The notes under the pieces were generated by a model. It saw only the letters and a program-made list of their open reading frames with translations, was not told the DNA's origin and did no database searches. Source: Vibrio sp. 99-8-1 (lineage in GTDB: Bacteria > Pseudomonadota > Gammaproteobacteria > Enterobacterales > Vibrionaceae). Taken from it: a stretch of DNA of 64,000 nucleotides. The position numbers and the translations under genes were made by a program. Position 1 is the first letter of the stretch. Each line of letters begins with the position of its first letter. Below, in pieces: positions 9,028 to 17,114 of the stretch. Location: NCBI RefSeq assembly GCF_013114595.1, contig NZ_VTXE01000030.1:1-64000 (forward strand). Direction: 5' to 3'.

Positions 9028-9056
9028 CTCATTAAAGAGTTTTTGTAGAACGGTGG

Positions 9057-9515
9057 TTAATTTGTGCTTTCTGGCTCAATCGTAACAATAATGCCATCAA
9101 CAGCAGTGATGACCACCATTGTACCCGCGGGAATATCTTGGTGGCATCTGGCTGACCATGTTGTATCACCTAACCGAATGCGGCAGTTTCCCCGCAATAC
9201 GGCTTCATCTAAACGAGTAGTTTGACCAATGAGTTGATGCTGTTTCTGGTTTAGCGTTCGCTGATTATCTGAACTCTTGTCCTTGCTAAATTGATAGCGC
9301 CACCAACCCCAGGTAGAAACAAGAGAAAAGGAGGCAAATGATACCCATTGCATCTGCCAGCTTAAAGGTAACGCCATCACCAATAGACCAACCAGTATGG
9401 CTGAGATACCTAGCCATAAGAAATAACCTGCGGTACCAAGCAGTTCACCAAGCAGTAGAATTAGACCAAAGGCTATCCAGTGCCAATGATTTACTTGTTC
9501 TAATAATTCAATCAA
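9057..9515 (-). CDS. NfeD-family membrane protein (YbbJ type)
   Basis: NfeD proteins accompany SPFH proteins in bacterial membranes and are thought to act with them; the precise role is not settled. The 152-residue product has two or three membrane segments (about 13-55 and 60-75) and a C-terminal soluble OB-like domain with GNCRIRLGDTTWSARC. It starts at TTG (plus 9513-9515), overlaps the qmcA stop by 4 bases as TTGA, and has AAGGAT upstream, so it is translationally coupled to qmcA. The start codon is the least certain part. Confidence 0.88.
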   Translation of the reverse strand: MIELLEQVNHWHWIAFGLILLLGELLGTAGYFLWLGISAILVGLLVMALPLSWQMQWVSFASFSLVSTWGWWRYQFSKDKSSDNQRTLNQKQHQLIGQTTRLDEAVLRGNCRIRLGDTTWSARCHQDIPAGTMVVITAVDGIIVTIEPESTN

Positions 9516-10441
9516 GAGTTATCCTTTTTATCTGAGCTTTGCTTAAACATTTCGGCAATTCCAGCGACTGATCCCATCAGTCCGGTGGCTTCTAGTGGCA
9601 GCATAATAATTTTACCATTTTCAGCCTGACCAATAGACTTAATTGCGTCGGTATAGCCTTGGGCGATAAAGTAGTTTACCGCTTGCATATCACCTTGAGC
9701 AATGGCATTAGACACCATTTCTGTCGCTTTTGCTTCGGCTTCTGCTGCACGTTCACGCGCTTCTGCTTGTAATATTGCCGCTTGCTTTTCACCTTCGGCT
9801 CTAAGGATTTCAGACTGCTTATGTCCTTCTGCCTTGAGGATTTCTGCTTGTCTAACCCCTTCAGCTTCAAGAACATCTGCACGTTTATTACGCTCTGCTT
9901 TCATTTGAGCGTTCATTGCTGCGGTTAAATCTGCGGGTGGTTGTACATCTTTAATTTCGATACGGGTGACCTTAACTCCCCAAGGATTAGTCGCTTCGTC
10001 CACAATAGATAGGAGCTTTATATTTATCATGTCACGTTGACTGAGCATCTCATCTAGCTCCATAGAGCCTAATACAGTACGAATGTTGGTTAAGGTTAGG
10101 TTGCGAATAGCGTGTTCAAGATCATTCACTTCATAGGCGGCTTTCGCGGCATCAACAACCTGCACAAAACAGACCGCATCAATGGTGACGTTAGCATTAT
10201 CTTTAGAAATCACTTCTTGTGCCGGAATATCTAACACTCGCTCCATCATACTGATCTTGGAGCCGACTCTATCAATAAAAGGAATAATTAGATTTAAACC
10301 TGGCTTTAATGTGTGGGTGTATCGACCGAAGCGTTCGATTGTCCAGTTGTTACCTTGCGGAACTGTTTTTACACCAGCGGCAATAAATGCCACCACAACA
10401 AATATTAAAATACCAATAGTAATTAGAATGTCGATAGCCAT
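9512..10441 (-). CDS. qmcA: SPFH/stomatin-family membrane protein QmcA
   Basis: QmcA is an inner-membrane stomatin-like protein, a substrate-like partner of the FtsH-HflKC quality-control system in E. coli. The 309-residue protein has an N-terminal membrane segment (about 5-25), an SPFH domain (about 25-180) with VPQGNNWTIERFGRYTHTLK, and a repetitive Ala/Glu-rich coiled coil (about 180-250, repeats such as AEGVRQAEILKAEGHKQ). The NfeD partner overlaps its 3' end, which is the standard pairing. Confidence 0.93.
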   Translation of the reverse strand: MAIDILITIGILIFVVVAFIAAGVKTVPQGNNWTIERFGRYTHTLKPGLNLIIPFIDRVGSKISMMERVLDIPAQEVISKDNANVTIDAVCFVQVVDAAKAAYEVNDLEHAIRNLTLTNIRTVLGSMELDEMLSQRDMINIKLLSIVDEATNPWGVKVTRIEIKDVQPPADLTAAMNAQMKAERNKRADVLEAEGVRQAEILKAEGHKQSEILRAEGEKQAAILQAEARERAAEAEAKATEMVSNAIAQGDMQAVNYFIAQGYTDAIKSIGQAENGKIIMLPLEATGLMGSVAGIAEMFKQSSDKKDNS

Positions 10442-10610
10442 ACTGTGTCCTTGTAATAATCGTTAAAAATACGCGAATAGGTAGTTCTATAGAGAGTGAC
10501 AGCTTTTGAGTCTGAAGTTAAGTAGGATATGTTATTGGCTATTATAGGCAGAGAATTAGTGAGCAGATAGCCGCCCACTATAAAATTTTCGATCGGTACT
10601 ACAGTTTTGC

Positions 10611-11465
10611 TTAGTAGAGAAGGGAGTACAGTTGTCGACGAAATTTAGATGCGACCGGGTTACCTTGGCCCAAAGCAGAAAGAATATCCATAAAGGACTT
10701 TTTGACTTCACCATCTAAGGCATTTAGATCTTTGCTTAAGTAAGCCCATATCAAGCGAAGTGCTTCTTCGCTACGATTCACTTGATGGTATTGAAGCGCT
10801 AGTTCCAATGCGGTAGCAACGTCGTGTACATTTTTTTGTAATCGTGCCTCTAGTGCCTGAATTTCCGGGCTATCAGCTGCTTGTTCATGAAGGTCCAGTT
10901 TAGCGATAAGACTTTTGTAATAGTTGTCTTGATACTCTAACGGTATATGTTGCAGTATCTCTTTCGCTTGTTCGAATTGTTGCGTCGCTAATAAACAGTC
11001 ACTCATGAACAGTTTGATGTCGCCTTTACCTTTTAGCTCGTCAGGCAATGCCGCCAATATATCGAGTGCTTCTTTATGTTGACCTGCTTGAATCAGCTCT
11101 TGTGCTTCTTGTACGGCTAACTCATCTTGACTTGGCAAGTGTTTTGACAACATTGCAGTGATTGCTTCAATAGATTGAGGTCCACCAAGGCCATCAACGG
11201 GTTGACCATTAACAAATAGAGCGATGGTAGGCAGAGCTTGAACACCAAATTGCCCAGCAATGGCTTGTTGCTGTTCACAGTTTAGAAGCGCTAGGGTAAA
11301 AGCACCTTTGTATTGCTGGGTTAGGTTTTGTAGCTGAGGAATAATCTCTGCACTTTCTGGACTCATAGGTGCCCAAAAATGAATTAATACTGGTTTCTGG
11401 ACGGACTGCTCTAACGTTTGACGGAAGTTTTGTTCATTTAGCTCCACAATAAGCTCAGACTGCAT
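10611..11465 (-). CDS. cnoX: CnoX-type chaperedoxin (thioredoxin-fold holdase, YbbN)
   Basis: CnoX protects proteins from overoxidation and aggregation and passes them to GroEL or DnaK. The 284-residue protein has a thioredoxin domain (about 1-110) followed by a TPR-like helical region (about 115-284), as in YbbN. The usual CxxC is replaced by S35-P-E-S38 in FWAPMSPES, so it cannot be a dithiol reductase. A single cysteine, Cys63 in LLNCEQQQ, sits where the E. coli protein has the cysteine reported to bond with GroEL. It neighbours qmcA and, beyond, a YbbO-like gene, echoing the E. coli ybb cluster. Confidence 0.9.
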   Translation of the reverse strand: MQSELIVELNEQNFRQTLEQSVQKPVLIHFWAPMSPESAEIIPQLQNLTQQYKGAFTLALLNCEQQQAIAGQFGVQALPTIALFVNGQPVDGLGGPQSIEAITAMLSKHLPSQDELAVQEAQELIQAGQHKEALDILAALPDELKGKGDIKLFMSDCLLATQQFEQAKEILQHIPLEYQDNYYKSLIAKLDLHEQAADSPEIQALEARLQKNVHDVATALELALQYHQVNRSEEALRLIWAYLSKDLNALDGEVKKSFMDILSALGQGNPVASKFRRQLYSLLY

Positions 11466-11496
11466 TGTTTAATCCTTAACTAAATTGGTTTTTTAT

Positions 11497-11582
11497 TATA
11501 CTCAAGTGACCTTCAAATCAGTGTCTTGATCAGAAGCCAATAAATTCTCGTTGAACAAGCTTCTTGAGATTACGTAAGTATA
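11497..11582. repeat. Palindromic intergenic repeat, internally deleted copy (86 bp)
   Basis: Starts TATACTCAAGTGAC and ends with GTAAGTATA. The reverse complement of its right part (TTGTTCAACGAGAATTTATT then GGCTTCTGATCAAGACACTG and ATTTGAAG) matches the left arm of the full element at 39506-39646 and the copy at 38546-38639. The other arm is almost entirely missing. Confidence 0.8.
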
Positions 11583-11687
11583 GATATGGGTGAATAGGCC
11601 AAGAATCAAGGTTTGACACAATAACAGCGTTATGAGGTGTGATTTATTAGAGGTAAGTCGTGGAGGTTGAGGGGCTTTGGCTTGCAA
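11502..11687 (-). CDS. Possible small membrane protein with a repeat-derived C-terminus
   Basis: A 61-codon frame starts at TTG (an in-frame stop lies directly upstream) and encodes a basic, proline-containing N-terminus and one hydrophobic segment (about 17-40, SHLITLLLCQTLILGLFTHI). From about residue 36 onward the coding DNA lies inside the palindromic repeat at 11497-11582, so the C-terminal third is repeat sequence and the natural end may have been lost. No convincing ribosome-binding site was seen. It could be a decayed or fortuitous ORF; family not recognised. Confidence 0.3.
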   Translation of the reverse strand: MQAKAPQPPRLTSNKSHLITLLLCQTLILGLFTHIYTYVISRSLFNENLLASDQDTDLKVT

Positions 11688-11693
11688 CTATGA

Positions 11694-11759
11694 TTATAGA
11701 GATAAGATAAATAATAGCGCTAAGCCTACGCCAATCCAGTTAAGTTGATTTAATGTCAT
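11694..11759 (-). CDS. Candidate 21-residue single-membrane-helix microprotein
   Basis: A 22-codon frame encodes MTLNQLNWIGVGLALLFIL plus SL, almost all of it one hydrophobic segment of transmembrane length after a short polar start. A GGAAG sequence lies 5 bases before the ATG on the minus strand, giving a plausible ribosome-binding site. It ends just before the 61-codon ORF on the same strand. Not matched to a known small protein; proposed from frame, RBS and hydrophobicity only. Confidence 0.4.
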   Translation of the reverse strand: MTLNQLNWIGVGLALLFILSL

Positions 11760-11984
11760 GTGATCTTCCGCTCGCCAAAAATACTAAAAAACACTACGCT
11801 AATGATAGTTTTGTAATTGTATATACAATGTATGACGATTTTATGACAATGTGTAATAAACCTCAGCCCGGAAGAATAAGCGAGTTTAGAGTTATTCATA
11901 TTGAGCTGAAGCTTATAAACAGAGCTGCCTCAAATAGGATGAACGATAAATAATCTTTACCGTGCTAATTCATGGCATAAAGTT

Positions 11985-12815
11985 TTACGCAGCTTTGCGT
12001 AAAATTGCATCGAGCCAACGTGTTGGCAGTATACGGCGTAAAATGGCAAAAAGTTTGGTTGGGGTGGTCACTGGGTAGCGTATTTTGGGATTTTTTGACT
12101 CTAAAGCATCGAGCAGTGGTGCAACAATGGCGTCAGCTGGCAGCACAAATTGGTTGTTAGAACTCTCTTTTGCTAAGCGAGTAATTTGCTGCTGATACTG
12201 ATTTTGATGAGGGCTTCCTTCGATGGTGATCCATTGATTAAATTTTTTCAGGGCATTGGCGCGGAATTGGGTTTCTATCGGCCCCGGCTGGATAAGGGAA
12301 ATTTTGATATTAGTATCATGAAGCTCTAATCGAAGAGTATCCGTCCAGCCTTCAAGTGCAAATTTAGACGCGTTGTATGCACCTCTGTATTTCATTGCCG
12401 CGAATCCCAGTACAGAACTGTTTTGGATGATTCGCCCCTCTTTTTGTATCCGCATGTAAGGTAATATTTCACACACCAACTGATGCCAGCCAAAGAAGTT
12501 GCTTTCGAACTGTTCTCTTAAAGCTTTAGTCGGGAGATCTTCTAAGGCGCCAGCTTGACCATAGGCACCATTGTTAAATAGTGCGTATAGCTTTCCATCA
12601 CATAGAGTCATCGTTTTATCGACAGCGTCAGAGATACTTCTACTGCAGGCTAAATCGAGCTGAATACAGGTTAACCCTTCATTTTGTAATCGCTTCACAT
12701 CTTTGAGAGTGCGGCATGATGCAATGACATTGTAGCCTTTGCTCTGCAGAGCATGAGCACAGGTATAACCGATGCCAGTGGAACAACCAGTAATAAGTAT
12801 CGTTTTAGACGTCAT
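11985..12815 (-). CDS. Short-chain dehydrogenase/reductase (YbbO-like)
   Basis: A classical NAD(P)-dependent short-chain oxidoreductase of 276 residues. The N-terminal cofactor motif TGCSTGIG (9-16), the NNGAYG motif (about 86-91), the catalytic serine in IIQNSSVLGF and the catalytic YNASK pair (about 147-151) are all present. The overall size, the SLIQPGPIETQF stretch and the C-terminal RRILPTRWLDAIL region resemble E. coli YbbO, an aldehyde reductase. The proximity to cnoX supports that orthology. The natural substrate cannot be read from the sequence. Confidence 0.88.
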   Translation of the reverse strand: MTSKTILITGCSTGIGYTCAHALQSKGYNVIASCRTLKDVKRLQNEGLTCIQLDLACSRSISDAVDKTMTLCDGKLYALFNNGAYGQAGALEDLPTKALREQFESNFFGWHQLVCEILPYMRIQKEGRIIQNSSVLGFAAMKYRGAYNASKFALEGWTDTLRLELHDTNIKISLIQPGPIETQFRANALKKFNQWITIEGSPHQNQYQQQITRLAKESSNNQFVLPADAIVAPLLDALESKNPKIRYPVTTPTKLFAILRRILPTRWLDAILRKAA

Positions 12816-12979
12816 AATCTGTTTACCTAAATAACCTCAAGATGCCTGTATTGCATGAGTGTAATGGTTCATAACCAAGGCTTTGAAAGCAGCATCATTT
12901 GATTTCGCTCTGCTTTTCCCTTAACTGGCCATAATAAGCAATATATACCTTACCAATTGAAAATAAAGGTTTTTCTTAC

Positions 12980-13897
12980 CTATTCTGACTTGAGGTTAAA
13001 TATATTTCCCAGAGCAGGTTCAATACGTGAGTAGTTGAATCTAAATCCCAGCTCGGTTAACCGTTTTGGTTTGGAGCGTATGCTGTCAAATAGCAAGCAA
13101 CTGGACTCGCCCATAATGGCATTCAATAGCCATTTAGGTGTCGATAAAAAGAGTGGACGGTGAAGGGAATTGGCCAATGTTTTACTAAAGTGTTTGTTGG
13201 TCACTGGGTGAGGGGCATTAAAATTGAAACAGCCTTTTGCATGTTTTGTCTCTAGTAAATAGACGATAGCTCTAACCATATCTTGTATGTGAATCCATGG
13301 CATATATTGTTGGCCGTTTCCTAGGGTAGAGCCAAAGCCTAATTTAAATGAAGGCGCCATCATTTTAAGTGCTCCTCCTTGCTGACCAAGTACTAGACCT
13401 GTTCTCAATATGCATACGCGGGTCTGTTCAGACTCCGCTTTGTTGGCAATTGCTTCCCATGATGAGCAGACATGATGGGTAAAACCTTCATGGTAAACAT
13501 GTAATGATTCATCAAAAGGGTGTTGTTGTTGATCACCGTAATAACCGACGGCTGAGCCGCTAATAAATACTTCTGGAGGTTCAGTACTGGCATGGACCAA
13601 CTCCACTAATTTCTCGGTAACTTGCCAGCGGCTTTGACAGATGATTTTTTTTTGCTTTTTTCCCCAGCGTTTGCCTGCAATTGGTTCACCAGCTAAGTTA
13701 ATAATGGCGTCAAACTGGTTAAAGTCTTGATAGTTATCGAGAGAGTCTATGTAGGTAATGTTTCTTAAATCAGCGTGATACAGTTTTGTTTTAGCGTGTT
13801 CTATATTTCTAGTGAGCAGAACTATCTGATGGGTGGCTAAATATTTTACTAGCTCACTGCCAATAAAACCGGTTCCTCCGGTTAGCAGAATTTGCAT
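12980..13897 (-). CDS. NAD-dependent epimerase/dehydratase-like protein (YfcH/TIGR01777 type)
   Basis: An extended SDR protein of 305 residues whose function in bacteria is not established. The ATG at 13897 is chosen over an upstream frame because it begins MQILLTGGTGFIGSELVKYL with the Rossmann motif at residues 6-12, and an AGGAGGT ribosome-binding site lies 3 bases upstream. INLAGEPIAGKRW (about 75-87), SGSAVGYYGD and the C-terminal GFRFNYSRIEPAL region are typical of the YfcH/SulA-like family. It is monocistronic, divergent from the DUF1538 operon. Confidence 0.87.
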   Translation of the reverse strand: MQILLTGGTGFIGSELVKYLATHQIVLLTRNIEHAKTKLYHADLRNITYIDSLDNYQDFNQFDAIINLAGEPIAGKRWGKKQKKIICQSRWQVTEKLVELVHASTEPPEVFISGSAVGYYGDQQQHPFDESLHVYHEGFTHHVCSSWEAIANKAESEQTRVCILRTGLVLGQQGGALKMMAPSFKLGFGSTLGNGQQYMPWIHIQDMVRAIVYLLETKHAKGCFNFNAPHPVTNKHFSKTLANSLHRPLFLSTPKWLLNAIMGESSCLLFDSIRSKPKRLTELGFRFNYSRIEPALGNIFNLKSE

Positions 13898-14164
13898 ACA
13901 ACCTCCTGTCGTTGACTCTATTGATAAACTTTGCAAGGTAGTGAGTAGTTTGAGTAACTATTGGGATAATGTCAAAACTCGATAATGGTGGATGATCATT
14001 TTGTTTGATAGGTTTTTCTTCTGCCAAAGAGCGATCTCTAACCATTAGCCTTGATATGTTAAGAAAAAACGGTAAATCTCTCATTTTTGTAAAAAAGCCA
14101 TGTCTTTAAAGAAGGTATTTCATATAGTTATAGAAGAAAGGGATTTTAGTTAAGGGAGATATAT

Positions 14165-14899
14165 ATGAAAGCGGTGGTTGCGTTGTTCAAGGCCATGCTA
14201 GGAAGTTTGCGTGATCTGCTGCCTATCGTTTTTGTTATCGGTTTTTTTCAATTAGTGGTACTTCAAGAGCCACTTCCAAACATCCTTCCTATTTTATTTG
14301 GCCTACTGTTGGTGGTGCTAGGGCTGACTTTTTTTATCTTTGGTTTAGAGATGGGGTTATTTCCTATCGGTGAATCTATGGCCAGAGCGTTTGCCCATAA
14401 AGGCAGTGTCTTTTGGCTAGTAATATTTGCATTTTGTTTAGGGTTTGGCACTACCATTGCGGAACCTGCGCTCACCGCAGTTGCTGCGGAGGCAGCCGAA
14501 GTCGCAGCGGAAGGAGGAATGATACCTGCAACGGAAGCGGAAATGGATGACTACGCGAATGGCCTGCGACTAACGGTGGCCTTGTCTGTGGGTATTGCTA
14601 TTGTTCTTGGGGTGGTACGTATTATAAAAGGCTGGCCTATTCATATCATGATCATCTCTGGTTATATTGGTGTCGTGGTATTAACCGGCTTTGCGCCAGA
14701 AAACATTATTGGCATTGCTTATGACTCCGGCGGGGTGACCACTTCCACTATCACCGTGCCCTTAGTTACCGCCCTCGGGGTTGGCTTAGCGTCGGTCATA
14801 AAAGGCCGAAATCCTATGTTGGATGGCTTTGGTTTGATAGCGTTTGCTTCTTTGCTACCTATGATGTTTGTGATGATTTATGGGATGGTATTGGCATGA
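14165..14899 (+). CDS. DUF1538 integral membrane protein, first of a pair (UmpA-like)
   Basis: A 244-residue polytopic membrane protein with about six or seven hydrophobic segments (near 17-35, 38-66, 80-112, 136-153, 158-176, 196-212, 222-243). Two family motifs are plain: GFGTTIAEP (93-101) and YDSGGVTTST (186-195), then GRNPMLDGFGLIAFASLLP (214-232). A DUF1538 pair (UmpAB) from Halomonas has been reported, as I recall, to act as a two-component Na+(Li+,K+)/H+ antiporter; the role here is inferred from that. The stop overlaps the next ATG by 4 bases, so the pair is coupled. An AAGGGAG ribosome-binding site precedes the ATG. Confidence 0.85.
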   Translation: MKAVVALFKAMLGSLRDLLPIVFVIGFFQLVVLQEPLPNILPILFGLLLVVLGLTFFIFGLEMGLFPIGESMARAFAHKGSVFWLVIFAFCLGFGTTIAEPALTAVAAEAAEVAAEGGMIPATEAEMDDYANGLRLTVALSVGIAIVLGVVRIIKGWPIHIMIISGYIGVVVLTGFAPENIIGIAYDSGGVTTSTITVPLVTALGVGLASVIKGRNPMLDGFGLIAFASLLPMMFVMIYGMVLA

Positions 14900-15690
14900 T
14901 TAGTATTGAGCATTTTGTTGATACCTTCTTATCTACAGTAACCGATGTGGTACCCATTGCGACGATTATTTTTGGCTTTCAAATTGCTATATTGAGAAAA
15001 CCTGTCGCTAATTTAGGTAAGGTTCTACTTGGTTTTTTCTATGTCATTCTAGGCTTGTCGCTCTTTTTACTTGGTTTAGATCTCGCGCTTTTCCCATTAG
15101 GGGAAACCATGGCTGAACAGTTAACTGCACCTGAATTTCTCTACTCTTTTAAAGATAGCCTCACAGAATCTCTCACTTGGATTGATTATTATTGGGTTTA
15201 TATTTTTGCCTTCACGATTGGGTTTAGCACCACCATTGCTGAACCTTCCCTTATTGCGGTGGCAATAAAAGCTAATCAGGTATCGGGTGGGGCAATCAGT
15301 GTTAATGGCTTGAGAATTGCGGTTGCGCTTGGTGTCGCGGTTGGGATTTCATTAGGTAGTTACCGAATTGTGGTGGGAGATCCGATACACTATTACATTA
15401 TTTTTGGGTACATTGTGGTGGTTATACAGACCTATTTTGCACCTAAAATGATCATTCCACTGGCGTATGACTCTGGTGGGGTAACCACGTCAACGGTGAC
15501 AGTGCCACTGGTAACGGCACTGGGTTTAGGACTCGCGTCTACGGTTCCGGGGCGGAATCCAATGATAGATGGCTTTGGTTTAATTGCATTTGCTAGTCTG
15601 TTTCCCATTATTTCAGTGATGGCTTATGCCCAGATAACTCAATGGATAAATTCAAAATCAAACTCGAAGGAGAGTGAGGATGCGCTTTAA
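14896..15690 (+). CDS. DUF1538 integral membrane protein, second of a pair (UmpB-like)
   Basis: This 264-residue protein is a paralogue of the preceding one: GFSTTIAEP (109-117), YDSGGVTTST (191-200) and GRNPMIDGFGLIAFASLFP (219-237) occur in the same order and spacing, so the pair arose by gene duplication. It has an extra loop around residues 75-100 and a short hydrophilic C-terminal tail (about 250-264). Conserved Asp, Ser, Thr and Glu residues inside otherwise hydrophobic segments suit an ion pathway. A heteromeric transporter with the first protein is the likely assembly, but this is inferred. Its 3' end overlaps the P-II-like gene. Confidence 0.85.
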   Translation: MISIEHFVDTFLSTVTDVVPIATIIFGFQIAILRKPVANLGKVLLGFFYVILGLSLFLLGLDLALFPLGETMAEQLTAPEFLYSFKDSLTESLTWIDYYWVYIFAFTIGFSTTIAEPSLIAVAIKANQVSGGAISVNGLRIAVALGVAVGISLGSYRIVVGDPIHYYIIFGYIVVVIQTYFAPKMIIPLAYDSGGVTTSTVTVPLVTALGLGLASTVPGRNPMIDGFGLIAFASLFPIISVMAYAQITQWINSKSNSKESEDAL

Positions 15691-16030
15691 ATTAATCATA
15701 GCCTTTGTAGAAGACACAAAGACAGATGCTGTATTAAATGCCGCACGCTCTGCCGGCGCTACTGGTGCTACAGTCATCAATAATGCCAGAGGTGAAGGGC
15801 TAAACCAGAAAACAACGTTCTTCGGGTTAACTCTAGAAGTTCAGCGGGACGTATTATTGTTTGTGGTGGAAGAGCATTTAACCCGACAAATTTTAGAAAA
15901 AATTAATGATGTAGGTGAATTTGAAGATCAGCCTGGACAAGGTATTGCGATTCAAATTGATATTGAAGATGCTGTTGGTGTTGCGCATCAAGTAGAAACA
16001 TTGACCAAAGTGGTAGAGGAAGAACTATGA
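15680..16030 (+). CDS. P-II-like signalling protein linked to the DUF1538 pair
   Basis: The ATG at 15680 is preferred to a GTG at 15674 because AAGGAG lies 7 bases upstream of it. The 116-residue product begins MRFKLIIAFVEDTKTDAVL and follows the ferredoxin-like P-II pattern, with the AGATGATVINNARGEG stretch before the T-loop and PGQGIAIQIDIEDAVG in place of the nucleotide-binding B-loop. The T-loop does not carry the canonical uridylylated tyrosine context of GlnB/GlnK. It overlaps both neighbours, so it likely senses a metabolite for the membrane proteins; the ligand is unknown. Confidence 0.8.
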   Translation: MRFKLIIAFVEDTKTDAVLNAARSAGATGATVINNARGEGLNQKTTFFGLTLEVQRDVLLFVVEEHLTRQILEKINDVGEFEDQPGQGIAIQIDIEDAVGVAHQVETLTKVVEEEL

Positions 16031-16437
16031 ACCAGCATAAATTAATTAGAGTTCGTGATGTTATGGCTAACTCTTATGTGATGGTGGATGGGTTAACAAC
16101 GGTACGTGAAGGCATTAAGCTAGCCAAAGAGCATGTGGTAAAAGCTTTAGTGGTTAATAAGCGTAATGACGATGATGAGTATGGCATTGTTTTAATGAAC
16201 GATATTGCCAAAAAAGTGCTTGCTCAAAACCGTTCTAGTGATCGAACAAATATCTACGAGATTATGACGAAACCCGCTCTGTCTGTTAGCCCTGATATGA
16301 ATGTTAAGTACTGTGCTAGGTTATTTGAGCGCTTTGGTGTCAGCCGAGCCCCGGTTGTTGAAAATGGAAAAATAATTGGCATGGTGAGTTATAACAATAT
16401 CGTGGTTAACGGTATGGCGTTAGAGCAAGATATGTAG
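16027..16437 (+). CDS. Stand-alone CBS-domain pair protein
   Basis: A 136-residue soluble protein made of two CBS motifs (about 5-65 and 74-132), with VRDVMANSYVMVDGLTTVRE opening the first and IMTKPALSVSPDMNVKYCAR opening the second; the latter ends GKIIGMVSYNNIV. CBS pairs usually bind adenine nucleotides and gate transporters or enzymes. The start overlaps the P-II-like stop by 4 bases (ATGA), so all four genes are co-translated. A regulatory role on the DUF1538 transporter is inferred from context. Confidence 0.87.
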   Translation: MNQHKLIRVRDVMANSYVMVDGLTTVREGIKLAKEHVVKALVVNKRNDDDEYGIVLMNDIAKKVLAQNRSSDRTNIYEIMTKPALSVSPDMNVKYCARLFERFGVSRAPVVENGKIIGMVSYNNIVVNGMALEQDM

Positions 16438-16536
16438 CCTCTATTTGCGGTTTTCTTTATTGTCGTAGCTGTGCTGAGCTGGTGCTTACACAGAGGTTAG
16501 GTATACAATTCGGAAAAGCGAAAAAAGAGAGATAGT

Positions 16537-17082
16537 ATGAAACTGTTTTTTGCGTCCGATTTGCACGGAAGCTTACCTGCTACAGAAAAGACCATAGAGA
16601 AGTTTGTAAAGAGTGATGCCGACCAGCTGTTGCTGCTAGGAGACATTTTAAATCACGGCCCTAGAAACCCTATTCCAGAAGGTTATCAGCCAGCAAAAGT
16701 TGCGGAATTACTGAATCAATATAGCAACAAGATAATGGCTGTACGCGGTAACTGTGACAGTGAAGTGGATCAAATGCTGTTGGCTTTCCCTATGATGGAA
16801 AGTAATGCTTGGGTATTGGTAGAAAATGGTCGCCGAATCTTTTTAACTCATGGGCATAAGTACAATAAAGATAATGTTCCACCATTAGCGAATGGGGATA
16901 TTATTGCTCACGGTCATAGCCACTTGCCTTGCGCCGAGCGCATCAACGACTTTATATTCTTCAATCCAGGCTCTGTCACCTTTCCAAAAGGTGGTTTTGT
17001 GCCAAGCTATGGCTTATATAGCAAGGGTAAATTTGAGGTTTTAAGCTTTGAAGGTGAGATACTTTCAGCGCTGACTTTATAA
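16537..17082 (+). CDS. yfcE: Phosphodiesterase YfcE (calcineurin-like fold)
   Basis: A 181-residue metallophosphoesterase. The metal-binding motifs of the family appear in order: FASDLHGS (4-11), LLGDILNHGPRN (about 33-44), RGNCDSEV (about 69-76), LTHGHKY and GHSHLP (about 124-129). E. coli YfcE hydrolyses phosphodiesters in vitro with manganese; its biological substrate is unsettled. It stands alone between the CBS gene and the convergent toxS. Confidence 0.92.
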   Translation: MKLFFASDLHGSLPATEKTIEKFVKSDADQLLLLGDILNHGPRNPIPEGYQPAKVAELLNQYSNKIMAVRGNCDSEVDQMLLAFPMMESNAWVLVENGRRIFLTHGHKYNKDNVPPLANGDIIAHGHSHLPCAERINDFIFFNPGSVTFPKGGFVPSYGLYSKGKFEVLSFEGEILSALTL

Positions 17083-17114
17083 AATTATGGGCACTAGCTG
17101 AAACAAGCGGATTA

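Noticed and set aside
11753..11953. 66-codon plus-strand ORF
   Set aside because: No ribosome-binding site, no hydrophobic or conserved pattern, and it overlaps the start of the candidate microprotein on the other strand.
12820..12900. A possible further copy of the TACTCAAG repeat near TAACCTCAAGATGC
   Set aside because: Only about 15 bases match and neither end is present; not distinguishable from chance.
13854..14084. 76-codon minus-strand ORF overlapping the yfcH start
   Set aside because: Overlaps the well-supported 5' end of the yfcH-like gene and its ribosome-binding site; composition is not coding-like.
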